Below, piece after piece: positions 25,845 through 36,514 of a stretch of DNA of 64,000 nt. The position numbers were made by a program, and so were the translations under genes. Position 1 is the stretch's first letter; every line of letters begins with the position of its first letter. The notes under the pieces were generated by a model. That model was not told the DNA's origin. It searched no databases and saw only the letters and a program-made list of their open reading frames with translations. This DNA comes from Misgurnus anguillicaudatus (Eukaryota > Chordata > Actinopteri > Cypriniformes > Cobitidae). The stretch spans positions 6,949,501 to 7,013,500 of the forward strand of contig NC_073358.2 of assembly GCF_027580225.2 (NCBI RefSeq), in the 5' to 3' direction.

Positions 25845-26571
25845 AAAAATTAAATCTGAATCTCCATAAAGTTGGTCAGCAGCAGGAAGCATGAAGTGCT
25901 CTAAAACTTCCTGGTATACAGCTGCGTTGACCTTGGACCTCAGTAAACACAGTGGACCAACACCAGCAGATGACATGGCACCCCAAACCATCACTGACTG
26001 TGGAAACTTTACACTGGACCTCAAGCAACGTGGATTGTGTGCCCCTCCTCTCTTCCTCCAGACTCTGGTACCCGGATTTGCAAAGAAAATGCTAAATTTA
26101 CTTTCATCAGAGAACATAACTTTGGACCACTCAGCAGCAGTCCAGTCCTTTTTGTCTTTGAGACGTTTCTGACGCTGTCTGTTGTTCAAGAGTGGCTTGA
26201 CACAAGAAAAGCGACAGCTGAAACCCAGGTCTTGCATGCATCTGTGCGTAGTGGTTCTTGAAGCACTGACTCCACCTGCAGTCCACTCTTTCTGAATATC
26301 TCCCACATTTTTAATGGGTTTTGTTTTACAATCCTCTCCAGGGTGCGGTTATCCCTATTGTACACTTTTTTTTACCACATCTTTTCCTTCCCTTCGCCTC
26401 TCTATTAATGTGTTTGGAAACAGAGCTCTGTGAACAGCCAGCCTCTTTTGCAATGACCTTTTGGGTCTTGCCCTCCTTGTGCAAGGTGTCAATGGTCGTC
26501 TTTTGGACTATTGTCAAGTCAGCAGTCTTACCAATAATTTTGTAGCCTACAGAATTACACTGAGAGACCAT
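25845..26571 (-). pseudogene. Tc1 transposase pseudogene, C-terminus missing
   Basis: The 26571-26326 segment encodes the N-terminal paired-type HTH (LHKEGKTQKVIAKEAGCSQS). The 26306 to about 25845 segment continues with TTTHRCMQDLGF, the DDE entry WSKVMFSDESKF and SVMVWGAMSSAGVGPL. A frame break separates the two near 26310-26330. After the GDSDLIF region homology stops, so the second and third catalytic acidic residues (the QQDxAPxH and SPDLNPIE parts) are absent. Dead copy. Confidence 0.88.
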
Positions 26572-26805
26572 TTAAAGGCCTTTGTAGGTGTTTTGAGTTA
26601 ATTAGCTGATAAGTCTTCAATATTGAACCTTTTCACAATATTCTAATATTCCGAGATACTGAATTTGGGATTTTCCTTAGTTGTCCATTATAATCATCAA
26701 AATAAAAAAATAAACATTTGAAATAGATCACTGTGTGTGTAATGAATGAATATAATATAAAAGTTTCACCTTTTGAATGGAATTAGTGAAATAAATCTAC
26801 AAAAA
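25845..26805 (-). mobile_element. Tc1-like element, truncated
   Basis: The minus strand carries Tc1 transposase fragments, followed on the plus-strand right by typical Tc1 subterminal sequence (ATGAATGAATATAATATA). Both termini are missing or unreadable. The truncated end stops about 30 bp from the splice donor of specc1 exon 26835-26907. Confidence 0.8.
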
Positions 26806-26834
26806 GGTAACAGTTATATGTCACTGCAAAGTAC

Positions 26835-26907
26835 CGGAGTTTGGGAAGCCTCCGAAGGCGATTCTTCTCTCAAGGGTTTTTGGCAGTGGCTTGACTCCAG
26901 AGTGCCT
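26835..26907 (-). CDS. specc1: specc1 micro-exon (73 bp) of the linker
   Basis: The acceptor is TATTCCTAG before 26907 and the donor GTACTT follows 26835. The 73 bases are 24 codons plus one base. It opens in phase 0 with RHSGVKPLPKTLERR, matching the Arg-His-Ser that follows the AAAVSP block in cytospin-B; the later residues are less conserved. The trailing G combines with GG of exon 23871-24003 to give Gly. Only 81 bp separate it from exon 26989-27089. The remnant of a Tc1 element starts about 30 bp past the donor. Together with its upstream neighbour it adds 174 bases (58 codons). Confidence 0.85.
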
Positions 26908-26988
26908 CTAGGAATATAAAGCATATGTCACTGATAACATGTCTTACAGTTTGAAGTAAATCGCACTGTGCGATCTGTATCGTAGTAC

Positions 26989-27089
26989 CTGAATGGGTGA
27001 GACGGCTGCAGCAGGTGCCGTACGAACTGGTATACTGCTTAGGGGGCTTCTGGGAGATGCACGCATCTGTACTGAACTGCTGCCTCCAT
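26989..27089 (-). CDS. specc1: specc1 linker exon (PRSPLSSIPVRTAPAAAVSP)
   Basis: This exon has no usable open-frame call of its own and was found by reading the minus strand for the family linker. The acceptor is GGTTCTAG before 27089, with a weak tract; the donor GTACTA follows 26989. The 101 bases are 2 plus 33 codons. The two leading bases complete Asn with the A left by exon 28814-28998. The peptide contains PRSPLSSIPVRTAPAAAVSP, close to the cytospin-B linker known from vertebrates. It ends in phase 0. Phase fit on both sides plus a recognisable conserved block make it solid despite its length. Confidence 0.9.
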
Positions 27090-27092
27090 CTA

Positions 27093-27611
27093 GAACCATT
27101 TACAGAATTTTAATATTTATAATATATACATTTTTATAAAGTGTAGTAATGAGAGGATACAGGGTGAAAAATAACCCGGCATATTTGGAGTGTTGGGACT
27201 ACAGTATTGTATGTTACGCTGAACAATGGAAGACATAAAGTTTGTGATTTTTTTAACAAATTTAGTTAAATAACACAAAAAAATAATATTCCTATAAATC
27301 CTTTGACAGTAGTAGCTGTTGTATTTTGCAGAATAGAGTCATGAGAGTCGAATCTTGTGCACTAAAGGTCATTAATAATAGGGCTCTAATAGGCCTGTCA
27401 TGTTATTTTGTTAAGGACATTAAACAAGATCTCTCGTCTGACATGACATTGTTGCTAATAAATGACCAGGCGTCCTTCTGTCTCACCAGCCATATCTTAC
27501 AGAAATATCTGTCTGACACAAAGACAACGAAAACTGATTTGAGAGACCTTCCTGCCCGTGTATCACAGACACATTGTGACTGCAGACAGGTTGATCATTA
27601 CATCATTCAGA
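27093..27611. other. intron, nothing recognised
   Basis: AT-rich; short frames without motif. Confidence 0.5.
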
Positions 27612-27619
27612 TCGATAGT

Positions 27620-28723
27620 CAGTGTTGGGGGTAACGCATTACAAGTAACGCGCATTACGTAAGGGATAATGTAAAGGCAGCTGGTAGTTATCGGGAAATA
27701 AGCCCCAACAGTGCGATCTTGTATCACACTGAAGGGGCTTATTTCGCGATAACTACAGGCTGCCTCTACATTATCCCGCTTATTACACGGCTACTTGCTA
27801 CATAAGAAAAAAAACTGGACATGAATTTGAAACATTTTATTGGCATATTTGTTTTAAATTAACATTTTTATCCTTCCGTGAAACTTTGCACAGATGCATA
27901 AAATGATCGTAATACCTTATTCTTCCGCTTCATACTTGTCTGTCTCCATTTTTTGTCTGTCTTTGAGAATTTTTAATGCCCATTCTGTATTTTTTTGTGT
28001 GTTGGCTTCGTAGCTGTGCTCTATTTTGTCAAGTTCAGTCTCAGTAAGCTCTCTGTGTCTTGTCGTTTTTCGTTCTTCTATCCACTGTTAAAATTAATGT
28101 CAAAATTTTCCATTCTTAATGGCGGTTGTCCAGTGTTTGTCACAAGATGGCGCCAAACAGTAATTTTTGTTGGCGCGGAGGGATTTTAAACATACAAGTA
28201 GTACCGGCTATGCGTTATTACTTTGGAGCGGTTATTATTTGAAAAGAACGAACCTGCAAATGTATCAACTGACCAATCAGAATCAAGCATTCCAGAGAGC
28301 CGTGTAATAAGTAATAATATTACTTTTCGGAAGTAACGAGTAAAGTAACGCATTACTTTATTAATATTTGAGTTACTTTTTAGCAAGTTACTTTTCAGTT
28401 TAATTAATTCAATTTAAAAATAAAATATTGTGCTGAATTAAACTGAACATATTAACGTAGAATTACGCCCTCTGTGCGCCTGAGCGGGACAAGTTTGAGT
28501 CAGAAACGGAGATGGCAGGTCAGAGCTTAACATTTTTGCGATCATAAAAAACACTTGCAAGGCCTGAAAGAGATCAAGCCTCAGCCAAGTAAGAAAAAGT
28601 AACGCACAAGTAACTTAAAAGTAATGTAAGCATTACTTTCCATGAAAAGTAACTAAGTTACATTTTTGGGGAGTAACTTAATATTGTAATGCATTATTTA
28701 AAAAAAAACTTTCCCCAACACTG
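27620..28723. mobile_element. hAT element (CAGTGTTGGGGGTAACGC), with nested MITE
   Basis: Flanks TCGATAGT (27612-27619) and CCGATAGT (28724-28731) form an 8-bp TSD with one change. Termini CAGTGTTGGGG and CCCCAACACTG. The subterminal AAGTAAC words are characteristic. A second inverted-repeat element (about 27661-28325, GGATAATGTAAAGGCAGC arms) sits inside. The same family appears at 63851-64000 in the opposite direction. Confidence 0.88.
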
Positions 28724-28813
28724 CCGATAGTGTCACGATCTATCACTGTCTAAATATTTTCACATTTATTGTACGATCGTAAACATTAAAAATTGAAAAA
28801 TTAAACTGCTCAC

Positions 28814-28998
28814 TTGGAATGGACGTGTCAAATGACTTGATGAGCGTTTTAACTGTGGCTCCTGAATCCGAAGGGGTGCTGTTTCCACTCCCACCACCAT
28901 TGGTCAGAAAACTTCCAGGTGAATTCTGAGACATGGATGATTTATACCATTGAGGACTGCTTTCTGAATCAGAGAGACTAACATCTTCACCCCACGAC
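28814..28998 (-). CDS. specc1: specc1 linker exon with TVKTLIKSFD motif
   Basis: The acceptor is ATTGACAG before 28998 and the donor GTGAGC follows 28814. The 185 bases are 1 plus 61 codons plus 1. The first base completes Arg from the previous exon 16.4 kb away. The peptide is Ser/Gly/Asn-rich (SLSDSESSPQW, FLTNGGGSGNSTPSDS) and ends with ATVKTLIKSFDTSIP, the short motif kept between the coiled coil and CH domain of cytospins. The linker is probably unstructured. It ends in phase 1 and fits both the next exon (26989-27089) and, by skipping, exon 23871-24003. A hAT copy ends 82 bp beyond its donor. Confidence 0.92.
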
Positions 28999-29001
28999 CT
29001 G

Positions 29002-29345
29002 TCAATCATAGAGGCAGACACATAGAGATAGAGCGACAGTAGCCTACATGGGGGCGTGTACTGTGATGTACATAATATGATGAACACTAGACATGTGTAC
29101 ACAGTGTATAAACAACATTTAGCTTTTTTATCGAAACAAATAGGGTTGCATCGTACATTAAGGAACAAATATACAACTCAACAGAAAATGTATGTGCATA
29201 AGGTATTCATTTAAAGGTGTAGTTTACACAAAAATGGATATTCTGTCATCATTTACTAACCCTTATGTTGTTCTTAACCTTACTCTCCTAACTTCATACT
29301 CTTAGTAATAAAGGTACAAGTACATATTTGGACTTAAAGAGGTAC
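29002..29345. other. intron with truncated TTAA MITE end
   Basis: TTAAAGGTGTAGTTTACACA near 29212 is a left end of a common fish TTAA MITE; the remainder is lost after about 29280. Confidence 0.5.
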
Positions 29346-29347
29346 AT

Positions 29348-29730
29348 ATAGACCCCTTCACAGTTCACATCACAGGTGGTTCCCACTGCGCATGTCGGGG
29401 TCAGAAAAGTCATTACAGCAGATTGAGTTGCGTATTCTTCGGTATCGTCAAAAATGCATACTTCCGTCGTGGGCTGTGAAAATCGCACCAGGTCTGCCGT
29501 TAAGTTTTTCGGGATTCCTGCAGAATCTCAAAAACAAAAAATACATCTGTGGCTGGGACAGACTGGTACAATGCAAAGATCAAAGAGGCTTGCACTTCAT
29601 TTCAGGTAAGTCATCATTTTTCAGCCCTGTTAGATTAAACTAGAAAGCCTGGATGGTATGAACAGTTTGATCTTATGCTGCGCTCGCACCCGATAGTCAT
29701 TCAATATTTACAAACCTTGAAGGGGTCTAT
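29348..29730 (+). mobile_element. Short element with THAP-like exon, ATAGACCCCTTCA ends
   Basis: ATAGACCCCTTCA (29348) and TGAAGGGGTCTAT (to 29730) are inverted. No clear TSD. It encloses the THAP-like fragment with a splice donor, so it looks like an internally deleted THAP-type DNA transposon (P-like or Kolobok-like by family knowledge). Confidence 0.55.
29454..29605 (+). pseudogene. THAP-like first-exon remnant
   Basis: Fifty codons from ATG read MHTSVVGCENRTRSAVKFFG, then IPAESQKQ and a Trp-containing stretch, ending LALHFR at a perfect donor (TTTCAG then GTAAGT). The Val-Val-Gly-Cys-x-Asn-Arg start, the Phe-Phe-x-Ile-Pro middle and the His-Phe end follow a THAP zinc finger, but the first and third Cys are replaced. 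No further exon was recognised. On the plus strand, opposite to specc1. Confidence 0.6.
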
Positions 29731-29839
29731 AGCGAAATGGTGCAAATTAGGACATTTTTAAAGGCTATTGCCCCAGTGTCAGCTTGCACTATACATTTTT
29801 TTGCAGTTATATATTTTTTAAGTATAATCAACTTGAATT

Positions 29840-29955
29840 TACAAGTCATTTCAACTTTTATGTGTCATCTTGACTAGTGATGAGTTGCTGTTTAGCTAAG
29901 CTTAAGCAACTCATCACTAGTCAAGATAACAAATAAAAGTTAAAATGATTTACAC
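29840..29955. repeat. Short hairpin repeat
   Basis: Arms of about 47 bases (CTTGACTAGTGATGAGTTGC and inverse) around a 15-base loop. Probably a small MITE. Confidence 0.75.
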
Positions 29956-29959
29956 TTAA

Positions 29960-30796
29960 AAAAGTGACAGTGAAGGTTACATTTTCAGCAGGAGCAACAG
30001 TAATTGAATAATTTTCTTTGTTCAGTCGAGAAGAAATTATGTTTTTTTGAGGAAAACATTCCAGGATTTTTTCTTATTTTAATGGACTTTAATGGACCCC
30101 AACACTTAACAGTTTTAAAAAAGTTTAAAATTGCAGTTTCAAAGGACTCCAAACGAGGATCTTATCTAGCGTAACGATTGTCATTTTTGGCAAGAAAAAT
30201 AAAAAATATGCACTTTTAAACTTCAACTTCTCATCTATCTCTGGTCGTGTGACGCGCCAGGGCGACCTCACGTAATATGTCATCACGTCAAGAGGTCACG
30301 GATGACCTATCGAAACTACGCCCCAGTGTTAACAAGTGTGGAGAAAGAGGACCATTAATGTCTTTGTGTCAGTTTATTGTTTAAAATGATCTGCAAATGT
30401 GCATTTCATATATGTAACATGTAACCTTTCGAAGTCATTATGCAATTACGTGAGGTCACGTTGGCGCGTTACAAGACCAGAGCAAAACGAGAAGTTGTGG
30501 TTTAAAAGTGCATATTTTTTATTTTTCTTGCCAAAAATGACAATCGTTTCGCTAGATAAGACCCTTATGCCTCGTTTGGGATCGTTTAGAGTCCTTTGAA
30601 ACTGCAAATTTAAACTGCATTAAAACGGTTAAGTTTTGGGGTCCATTAAAGTCCATTAACATGAGAAAAATCCTGGAATTATGTCCTCAAAAAACACAAT
30701 TTCTTCTCGAATGAACAAAGAAAGACATCAACATTTTGGATGACATGGTGGTGAGTGAATTGTCTGGATTTCTTTTTAAGAAAATTGACTAATCCT
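29960..30796. mobile_element. TTAA MITE, relative of 41309-42220, left end lost
   Basis: The right end GACTAATCCT is followed by TTAA (30797-30800). The palindromic interior (TTGCCAAAAATGACAATCGT and inverse) matches 41309-42220. Confidence 0.7.
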
Positions 30797-31196
30797 TTAA
30801 TTGTTTCAAAGCAGCTTTACTTTAATAGATGCAGGAAAAAAACACAAAAAAATCTTAAAACATGAACAGCACATGATCTAAGAAGTCTTTGGCCGTTATT
30901 ACTTTGACAAGCATCAGATGTCAATCATTCTGAGAAGACCATAATCAAAGCCCATCAGATGAAAAATCTGTTGAATTGTGTGGAATGGTAAAATGTATGC
31001 AACAAATCTGATGTGAACAAAATGTTTTAATATCCAAAAGCATTTGTGCAAAAAATGAGCAGAAAATTATGACTTACACATCACAAATCAGTCCTGGTTT
31101 GTCCTTTGTATATCAGGATCAAGCCCCTAACTGTATCATAGGTACATTTTGTATTTATTGTAAACAAATGTGACCCATAACTCTAAACTAGCAGAC

Positions 31197-31792
31197 TGAT
31201 CTCACTGAAAGTCGTGTTAAAGTCACGAAAAATTTGATTTCATTTATTCATTTATTCGTGTCCATGGCACGAAATTCCGTTTTTTTGTACCTTGAGCATG
31301 AATGTCTTTTTCGTGTCAATCGCACAAATTTCTATAATAGTTTTTCATGTCCGTGGCACGACTTTCTTTTTCGTGTCATTTTATGTATTGTTCTCTCTTT
31401 TTTTTCTTACCATTGTCGCTTGGGGTTAGAATCCCTTTCTGTTACAATTTTAGACATCCTAACCCAAGCCCCAACTCCAAGAATAGTTTTAAAAGTGGAA
31501 GAAAAACACGTAGAAACCAATACATAAAATTACATCCTAACCCATACCCCAAATTTCACCCCAAACGACAATGATTTCAAAATAGGAAAAAAATGAAATG
31601 AGAAAACAATACATAAAGTGACATGAAAAAGAAAGTCGTGCCACAAACATGAAAAACTATTTGAGAAATTTGAGCTGAGTGACACGAAAAAGACATTCGT
31701 GCTTAAGGCACAAAAAAGCTGAATTTCGTGCCATGGACACAAATAAATAAATCACATTTTTTGTGACTGTAACACGACTTGCCGTGAGATCA
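31197..31792. mobile_element. Palindromic MITE with GGGGTTAG loop, member 2
   Basis: Ends TGATCTCAC and GTGAGATCA. The arms repeat GTGTCCATGGCACGAA and inverse. The loop contains CATTGTCGCTTGGGGTTAG and CATCCTAACCC as in the other two members. No clear TSD. Confidence 0.65.
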
Positions 31793-31799
31793 TGTTGAT

Positions 31800-32512
31800 T
31801 TTTTTTACTTTTACTGGTTTTACCAACAAAGGCCACTAGGTGTCATTGGTTTGCTGCATACTATTGTCACTAATTAATGCATTACTGTCACTGCATTATT
31901 ATTGCTGCAAAAAAAGGTTTTGAAATATAAAAATTACATTCTCAGAGCTATCCAATGATATATAGGTTGTAAAGAATTTTGAAGATTTATAATAGGATAT
32001 AAGTGTTATAAATATGTAATACCAAGAGTGGGCTTACCTGAGGGCCCATGCCATTTAGGAAAATTGCTCTCAATCTCTCTTTTTTCAAAATGCTGAAAAC
32101 TACATTTTTACAGTTTTCCAACAATATATAGTTTTTCAAGATTATTTTAGTTTTAGAATACGCTATTATCAATGTATGTTATGTAAGCAATATGGGTATA
32201 TGTCATAGTTAAGGGTTAAAGATATTAAAGTTATCACATTTTTTAAGAATGTTCTTTACATTATGTATTTTATGGAAAACAGTAAAAAAAGACTTCAGTT
32301 GAGTTTTCACAGGCAGGGTCACAAATGTGTAGAAACATTTCAGAACTGACAAAAGTAGAAGAAGCCTTAAAAAAACACACACAGATACGTAACATTCTGG
32401 AATAATCTGTTTTACTGACCTCAGAAATACAGAGTATGTGGATGATAAACAGTTTTCAACATGAACAATAAAACCCCCTCTCAAGAGTATACACATCATT
32501 GCAGTCCAAACA
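31800..32512. other. intron, nothing recognised
   Basis: AT-rich, no repeat termini resolved. Confidence 0.45.
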
Positions 32513-32513
32513 A

Positions 32514-32770
32514 GTAAATAAGTTAGATTTGCATCAAACAAACGGCATCATTCATAAGTAGAGAAAGTGTTATAGTACAGAAAACTTAATCGTTTTTTGG
32601 CACAGACATATCCTGGAGTGTTATTAATAGCATATAATAACAGTTCTGATTAACCAAACGAATGCATGTTCCTAGAAGACATGCAACCTGAGATTTGACA
32701 AAAGGCTTTTGAGAATTTGACACCAAGCTCTCAGACAATTTAGAAGCGTCATACCTGAAAGCCGTGTCTC
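32514..32770. repeat. Local duplication, unit 1
   Basis: This stretch (for example TTTGCATCAAACAAACGGCA and GAGATTTGACAAAAGGCTTT) recurs at 34672-36510, where it is split by two MITEs. Confidence 0.8.
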
Positions 32771-32774
32771 ATTA

Positions 32775-33412
32775 CCATTTCAGATTTCACGGTGACGCTC
32801 GCATCCTTTCATTAAAGTGAGACACACGTTCAAACTGAAATTGGTCACAGATCATTTAAGCATTGTAAATTGAAAACCTCCATGCATGATGTACACAAAC
32901 AGACGTGCTTCGTTTAGCTGTTTACATTGAACGTGAGGTGAAGCACGTTTTGCAAAAAAAAGACTGAATTCATATAACCACTTTTAGTGACCCAATGGGA
33001 ACATGAAAATGTTAACATGAAAATATTTTTATTGGTTAGTACTTCTTTAAATAAAAAGCATTTAAATGTCAGTAAGTTAAAATGAGCCATTATGATTTTT
33101 TCAGCCTATACATTTGCAGGGTTGATATGCTTAGGTTCACTGCCATCTAGTGTTGGACTTTAAATAATACACTGAATAAACAACAACTCTGTGAAGGATG
33201 TTACATGAATATACCCATGGTTGGGACAAAGAGATGCCAAATATGTAAACATAAAAAAAGATAAAAAAGTCATTTTACTCATTACTGCCTTTGCTTAATC
33301 TAATTCAAGTTACTAATAATTTTAGGTAAAAACAGCTCTTTGGCTGCAGTCAAAATACAAACCCTTTAACTGTCAGAAAAAATGTCCCAAGCCATCACTG
33401 GGGCAGAACTCT
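32775..33412. other. intron, nothing recognised
   Basis: No exon signals or complete repeats. Confidence 0.45.
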
Positions 33413-33418
33413 TTGAAA

Positions 33419-34122
33419 CAGGGTTCCCACACTTTAGTTAACTTCAAATTCAAGGACCTTTCAAGGACTTTTCAGGTCCAATACCCTCAAATTCAAGGAC
33501 TAAATGTGGGGACACATTTCAAGTGAGAGCAAGGTTGTTACAGTTCCCTTTCACGGGAACTCGCGCTGCGTCACTGCGGTGACACTTTGGGAACGCGTCC
33601 AGGGGTAAGTGCGTCTGAATGCGTTTATCAAATTCAACCAATGGTGATTCTTAACGACAAAGACAGGGTGACGACGAAGTATATCGCTATCTAAACAAAT
33701 GCCAAAGACGGCATTACAGGGATGCAGGAAGTCTGGCAAGGGAGACACAGTGTCTCATTCCCTTCTCAGAGAACAACAGTTACATACGTGAACCCGAGAC
33801 GTTTTCATGTGTCAAACACAACTATGCAAAAAAGCATTTTGGCATGAATCAACATTCGCATACAGAATATATAAGCATTTAAAGCGAACAGTTTAGCATG
33901 TGTGCTTAAAAAGTCTAGAATTTTTATGATATTATCCTACACTACACAGGGAATAATATGGATTTTCTTTTAGAAAACTTCTTGCATAAAATAGATTCAA
34001 GCACTTTTAGTGACCTGTATCTATGTATGTATAATTTCGAGAACTTCCCAGGGTCTTGAATTTTCCCCCCAAGATTCACAAACTTTCAAGAATTTCAAGG
34101 ATCTGTGGGAAAAGTCCCCCTG
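33419..34122. mobile_element. DNA transposon with 6-bp TSD ttgaaa, copy 1
   Basis: TTGAAA flanks both sides (33413-33418, 34123-34128). Termini CAGGGTTCCCACAC and GTGGGAAAAGTCCCCCTG. The interior holds a palindromic part (33538-33790) with ACAGTTCCCT and AGAGAACAACAGT. Copy 2 at 42648-44296 also has a 6-bp TSD. Confidence 0.8.
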
Positions 34123-34764
34123 TTGAAAAGTCCTAATATGTACCATTTAGGTACAGATATGTGGTACCAATATGTACTTTTGGGGTACTAATATGCACTC
34201 TTTGATACCACATGTACCCCTGATGTGCTAATATGAACTCTTTAGCTTGTTCCCTGCCAGTCTTTTTTTTTTTAAGTTGCCCACCAGCATTTTTTGTGAT
34301 TTTCACCCAAAATGCATTTTCTTCTATAAATATATAAACATACAATTATATCAAACTAAAGAACAAACCCTCTGCTTTCAAACAAACAAACAAAACTGAA
34401 AAAAAATGCTATCTTCATTAGTTTTTTTTAACCTCTTAAATATGGGTAGGTTTCTTCAAAAATAAAACATTTTAAGCAAAAAGCTGAAAAAAATGCATTT
34501 TTGTAAATGAATTTTGTTAAAGATCAGATTCAGAATGATAATCAAAACATACACGGAGTTTGAAATTAATTAAATACGTTTTTGCTTCAGTTTTTTATAA
34601 ATTGGGTAATCGCCATCTAGTGGATAATAGTGGAATTACAGATTACCTTAAAATTTGTCAGGGAACTCGTAAGTTATATTTGCATCAAACAAACTGCATC
34701 ATTCATAAGTAGAGAAAGTGTTATAGTACAGAAAACGGAATCGTTTTTTTTTTGGCACAGTTAA

Positions 34765-35880
34765 AGACACACTATGCAGTTATTTTACCTTAATATAACA
34801 GCTTCAAAGTTATTTCGGTGGTAAACAAAGTCATAGCAGGGCGAATCATCCTCCTGTTAAAGCTCGGGGAGGACGCCGCTAGCAAAACCACCAATGCAAG
34901 CTTGAGAGAACCGCCCCTGACAAATCTCGCAAGAATCACGACTTGCTTTACGGCAACGACGTCACACACGTTAGGCTTGTTCGACTTCGTGTGGCGCTGC
35001 AAGAACCGACCGCCGGATGACGTCAAAGTACCGCGAGAATGATCCGAGATGGCACTTTGACGTAATCCGGCTGTCGGCCCCTGCAGCGCTGCACGAAGTC
35101 GATCAAGCCTATAACAACAACTGCATGCGCGAATTTGAGACGTGAGGCTAAACGATTTAAAAGTTAAGAAAGCGCGTTCGGAAGTGAGTAGGAAAAGAGA
35201 ATCCGACCGCGTTAGGAACCGGACAAGAGTCCCACTCGGTCAGGTTTTTACTCGTTGGCGTGAGCTAAAAGACAGCACTGGATGGGATGCTGATCTGGGG
35301 ATCTTGTTGATGGACTAGTAAGTAAATCTCTCATTTGTAAACTTGTTTGCGGTCTATGTTGTATGTTGTTGCGCTTGCTTGTAGTATGTCATGCGATTAT
35401 CATGACAACAGTTGTCAATATCTCACATAGTTATCAGGACATAAATAAGCCTAGAGGTTGTAAATAGTGCAAACATGCACCATTTGCAAACTATTATGAT
35501 AAATAGCAATAATCATGTATAGTGACATTATAACAAACAATGTTATGAGGTAATGCAACGTACACAATTAACTTTGTCATGGCATTTTGTAATGTTTACT
35601 TGTGATTTAGCTGCAATCATGTAAAAACGTTATAAGCTAGCAAACGCGGTACTTTATTATTATATGCACGCTACACTTGGAATAAACTTCTTATTATCTT
35701 ATTACCATCATCTGTAGTTTAGTAGACTATGCAGTAGCCTAATATTTGTATGAAATTGTGAAACATTACCTAGTCATTATCTTTGGAGTACTAGAGTGGG
35801 AAATTACGACAGTTGCAAGTATTCTCCAGCGACTCTAGGGGTCGCTGTTTGACAAAAACGCCGAAATGCATAGAGCGGCT
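34765..35880. mobile_element. TTAA MITE with CpG-rich core
   Basis: TTAA flanks (34761-34764, 35881-35884). Ends AGACACACTATGCA and TGCATAGAGCGGCT. Inside, 34971-35110 is a nested palindrome (GGCTTGTTCGACTTCGTG and inverse) rich in CpG, followed by a stretch ending ACTAGTAAGTAAATC, a donor-like site near 35319. Confidence 0.82.
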
Positions 35881-35960
35881 TTAAATCCTGATGTGTTGTT
35901 ATTATTATAGCATATAATAACATTTCTGATTAACTAAATAAATGCATGTTCCTAAATAAC

Positions 35961-36412
35961 CTACCCAGTCTCACAAAATGACGCACCCACAGTCACGCAA
36001 TTCCCCGATTCTTTTTCGTGATACTGTCACGAATTTCTGTTAACGTGTCATTGTCACGTATTGGTTACTCAACTGCTTTTTCCTATTTTCAAACCATTCG
36101 GTTTAAAGTTAGATTCTGTGTTTGCGTTAGGATGTCACTTTAAGTATTGGTTTATACATTTTTTTCCGATTTTTTTTTATTTTCTAAAAGCCGTTATGGT
36201 TAGAGTTAGGTTTGCGTAAGAACGTCATTTTATGTAAATCTAACCCTAAACCGAAGCGACAATGGTAAAAAATAGGAACCAATACGTGACAATGACACAT
36301 AAACAGAAATTCGTGATACCACCACAAACAAACGCAAACATTCGTGACAGTATCACGAAAAAGAACCAAAAAACCACGCGACCACAGGCACGTAACTTCG
36401 TGAGACTGGGCT
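35961..36412. mobile_element. Palindromic MITE with GGTTAG loop, member 3, TSD taaataac
   Basis: 8-bp direct repeat TAAATAAC (35953-35960, 36413-36420). Ends CCCAGTCTCAC and GTGAGACTGGG. The loop contains GTTAGGATGTCAC and CGACAATGGTAAAAAAT shared with members at 24206 and 31197. The uninterrupted sequence 32514-32770 confirms the insertion. Confidence 0.85.
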
Positions 36413-36514
36413 TAAATAACATGCAACATGAGATTTGACAAAAGGCTTTTGAGAATTTGACACCAAGCGTCTCACAAGCTCTCAAACTATTTATAAGCGT
36501 CATACCTGAAGCGT

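Larger units (their letters stand above)
34672..36510. repeat. Local duplication, unit 2, interrupted by two MITEs
   Basis: Matches 32514-32770 in three blocks: 34672-34760, 35885-35960 and 36413-36510. The gaps are filled by MITEs 34765-35880 and 35961-36412, both with clean TSDs, so they arrived after the duplication. Confidence 0.8.
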
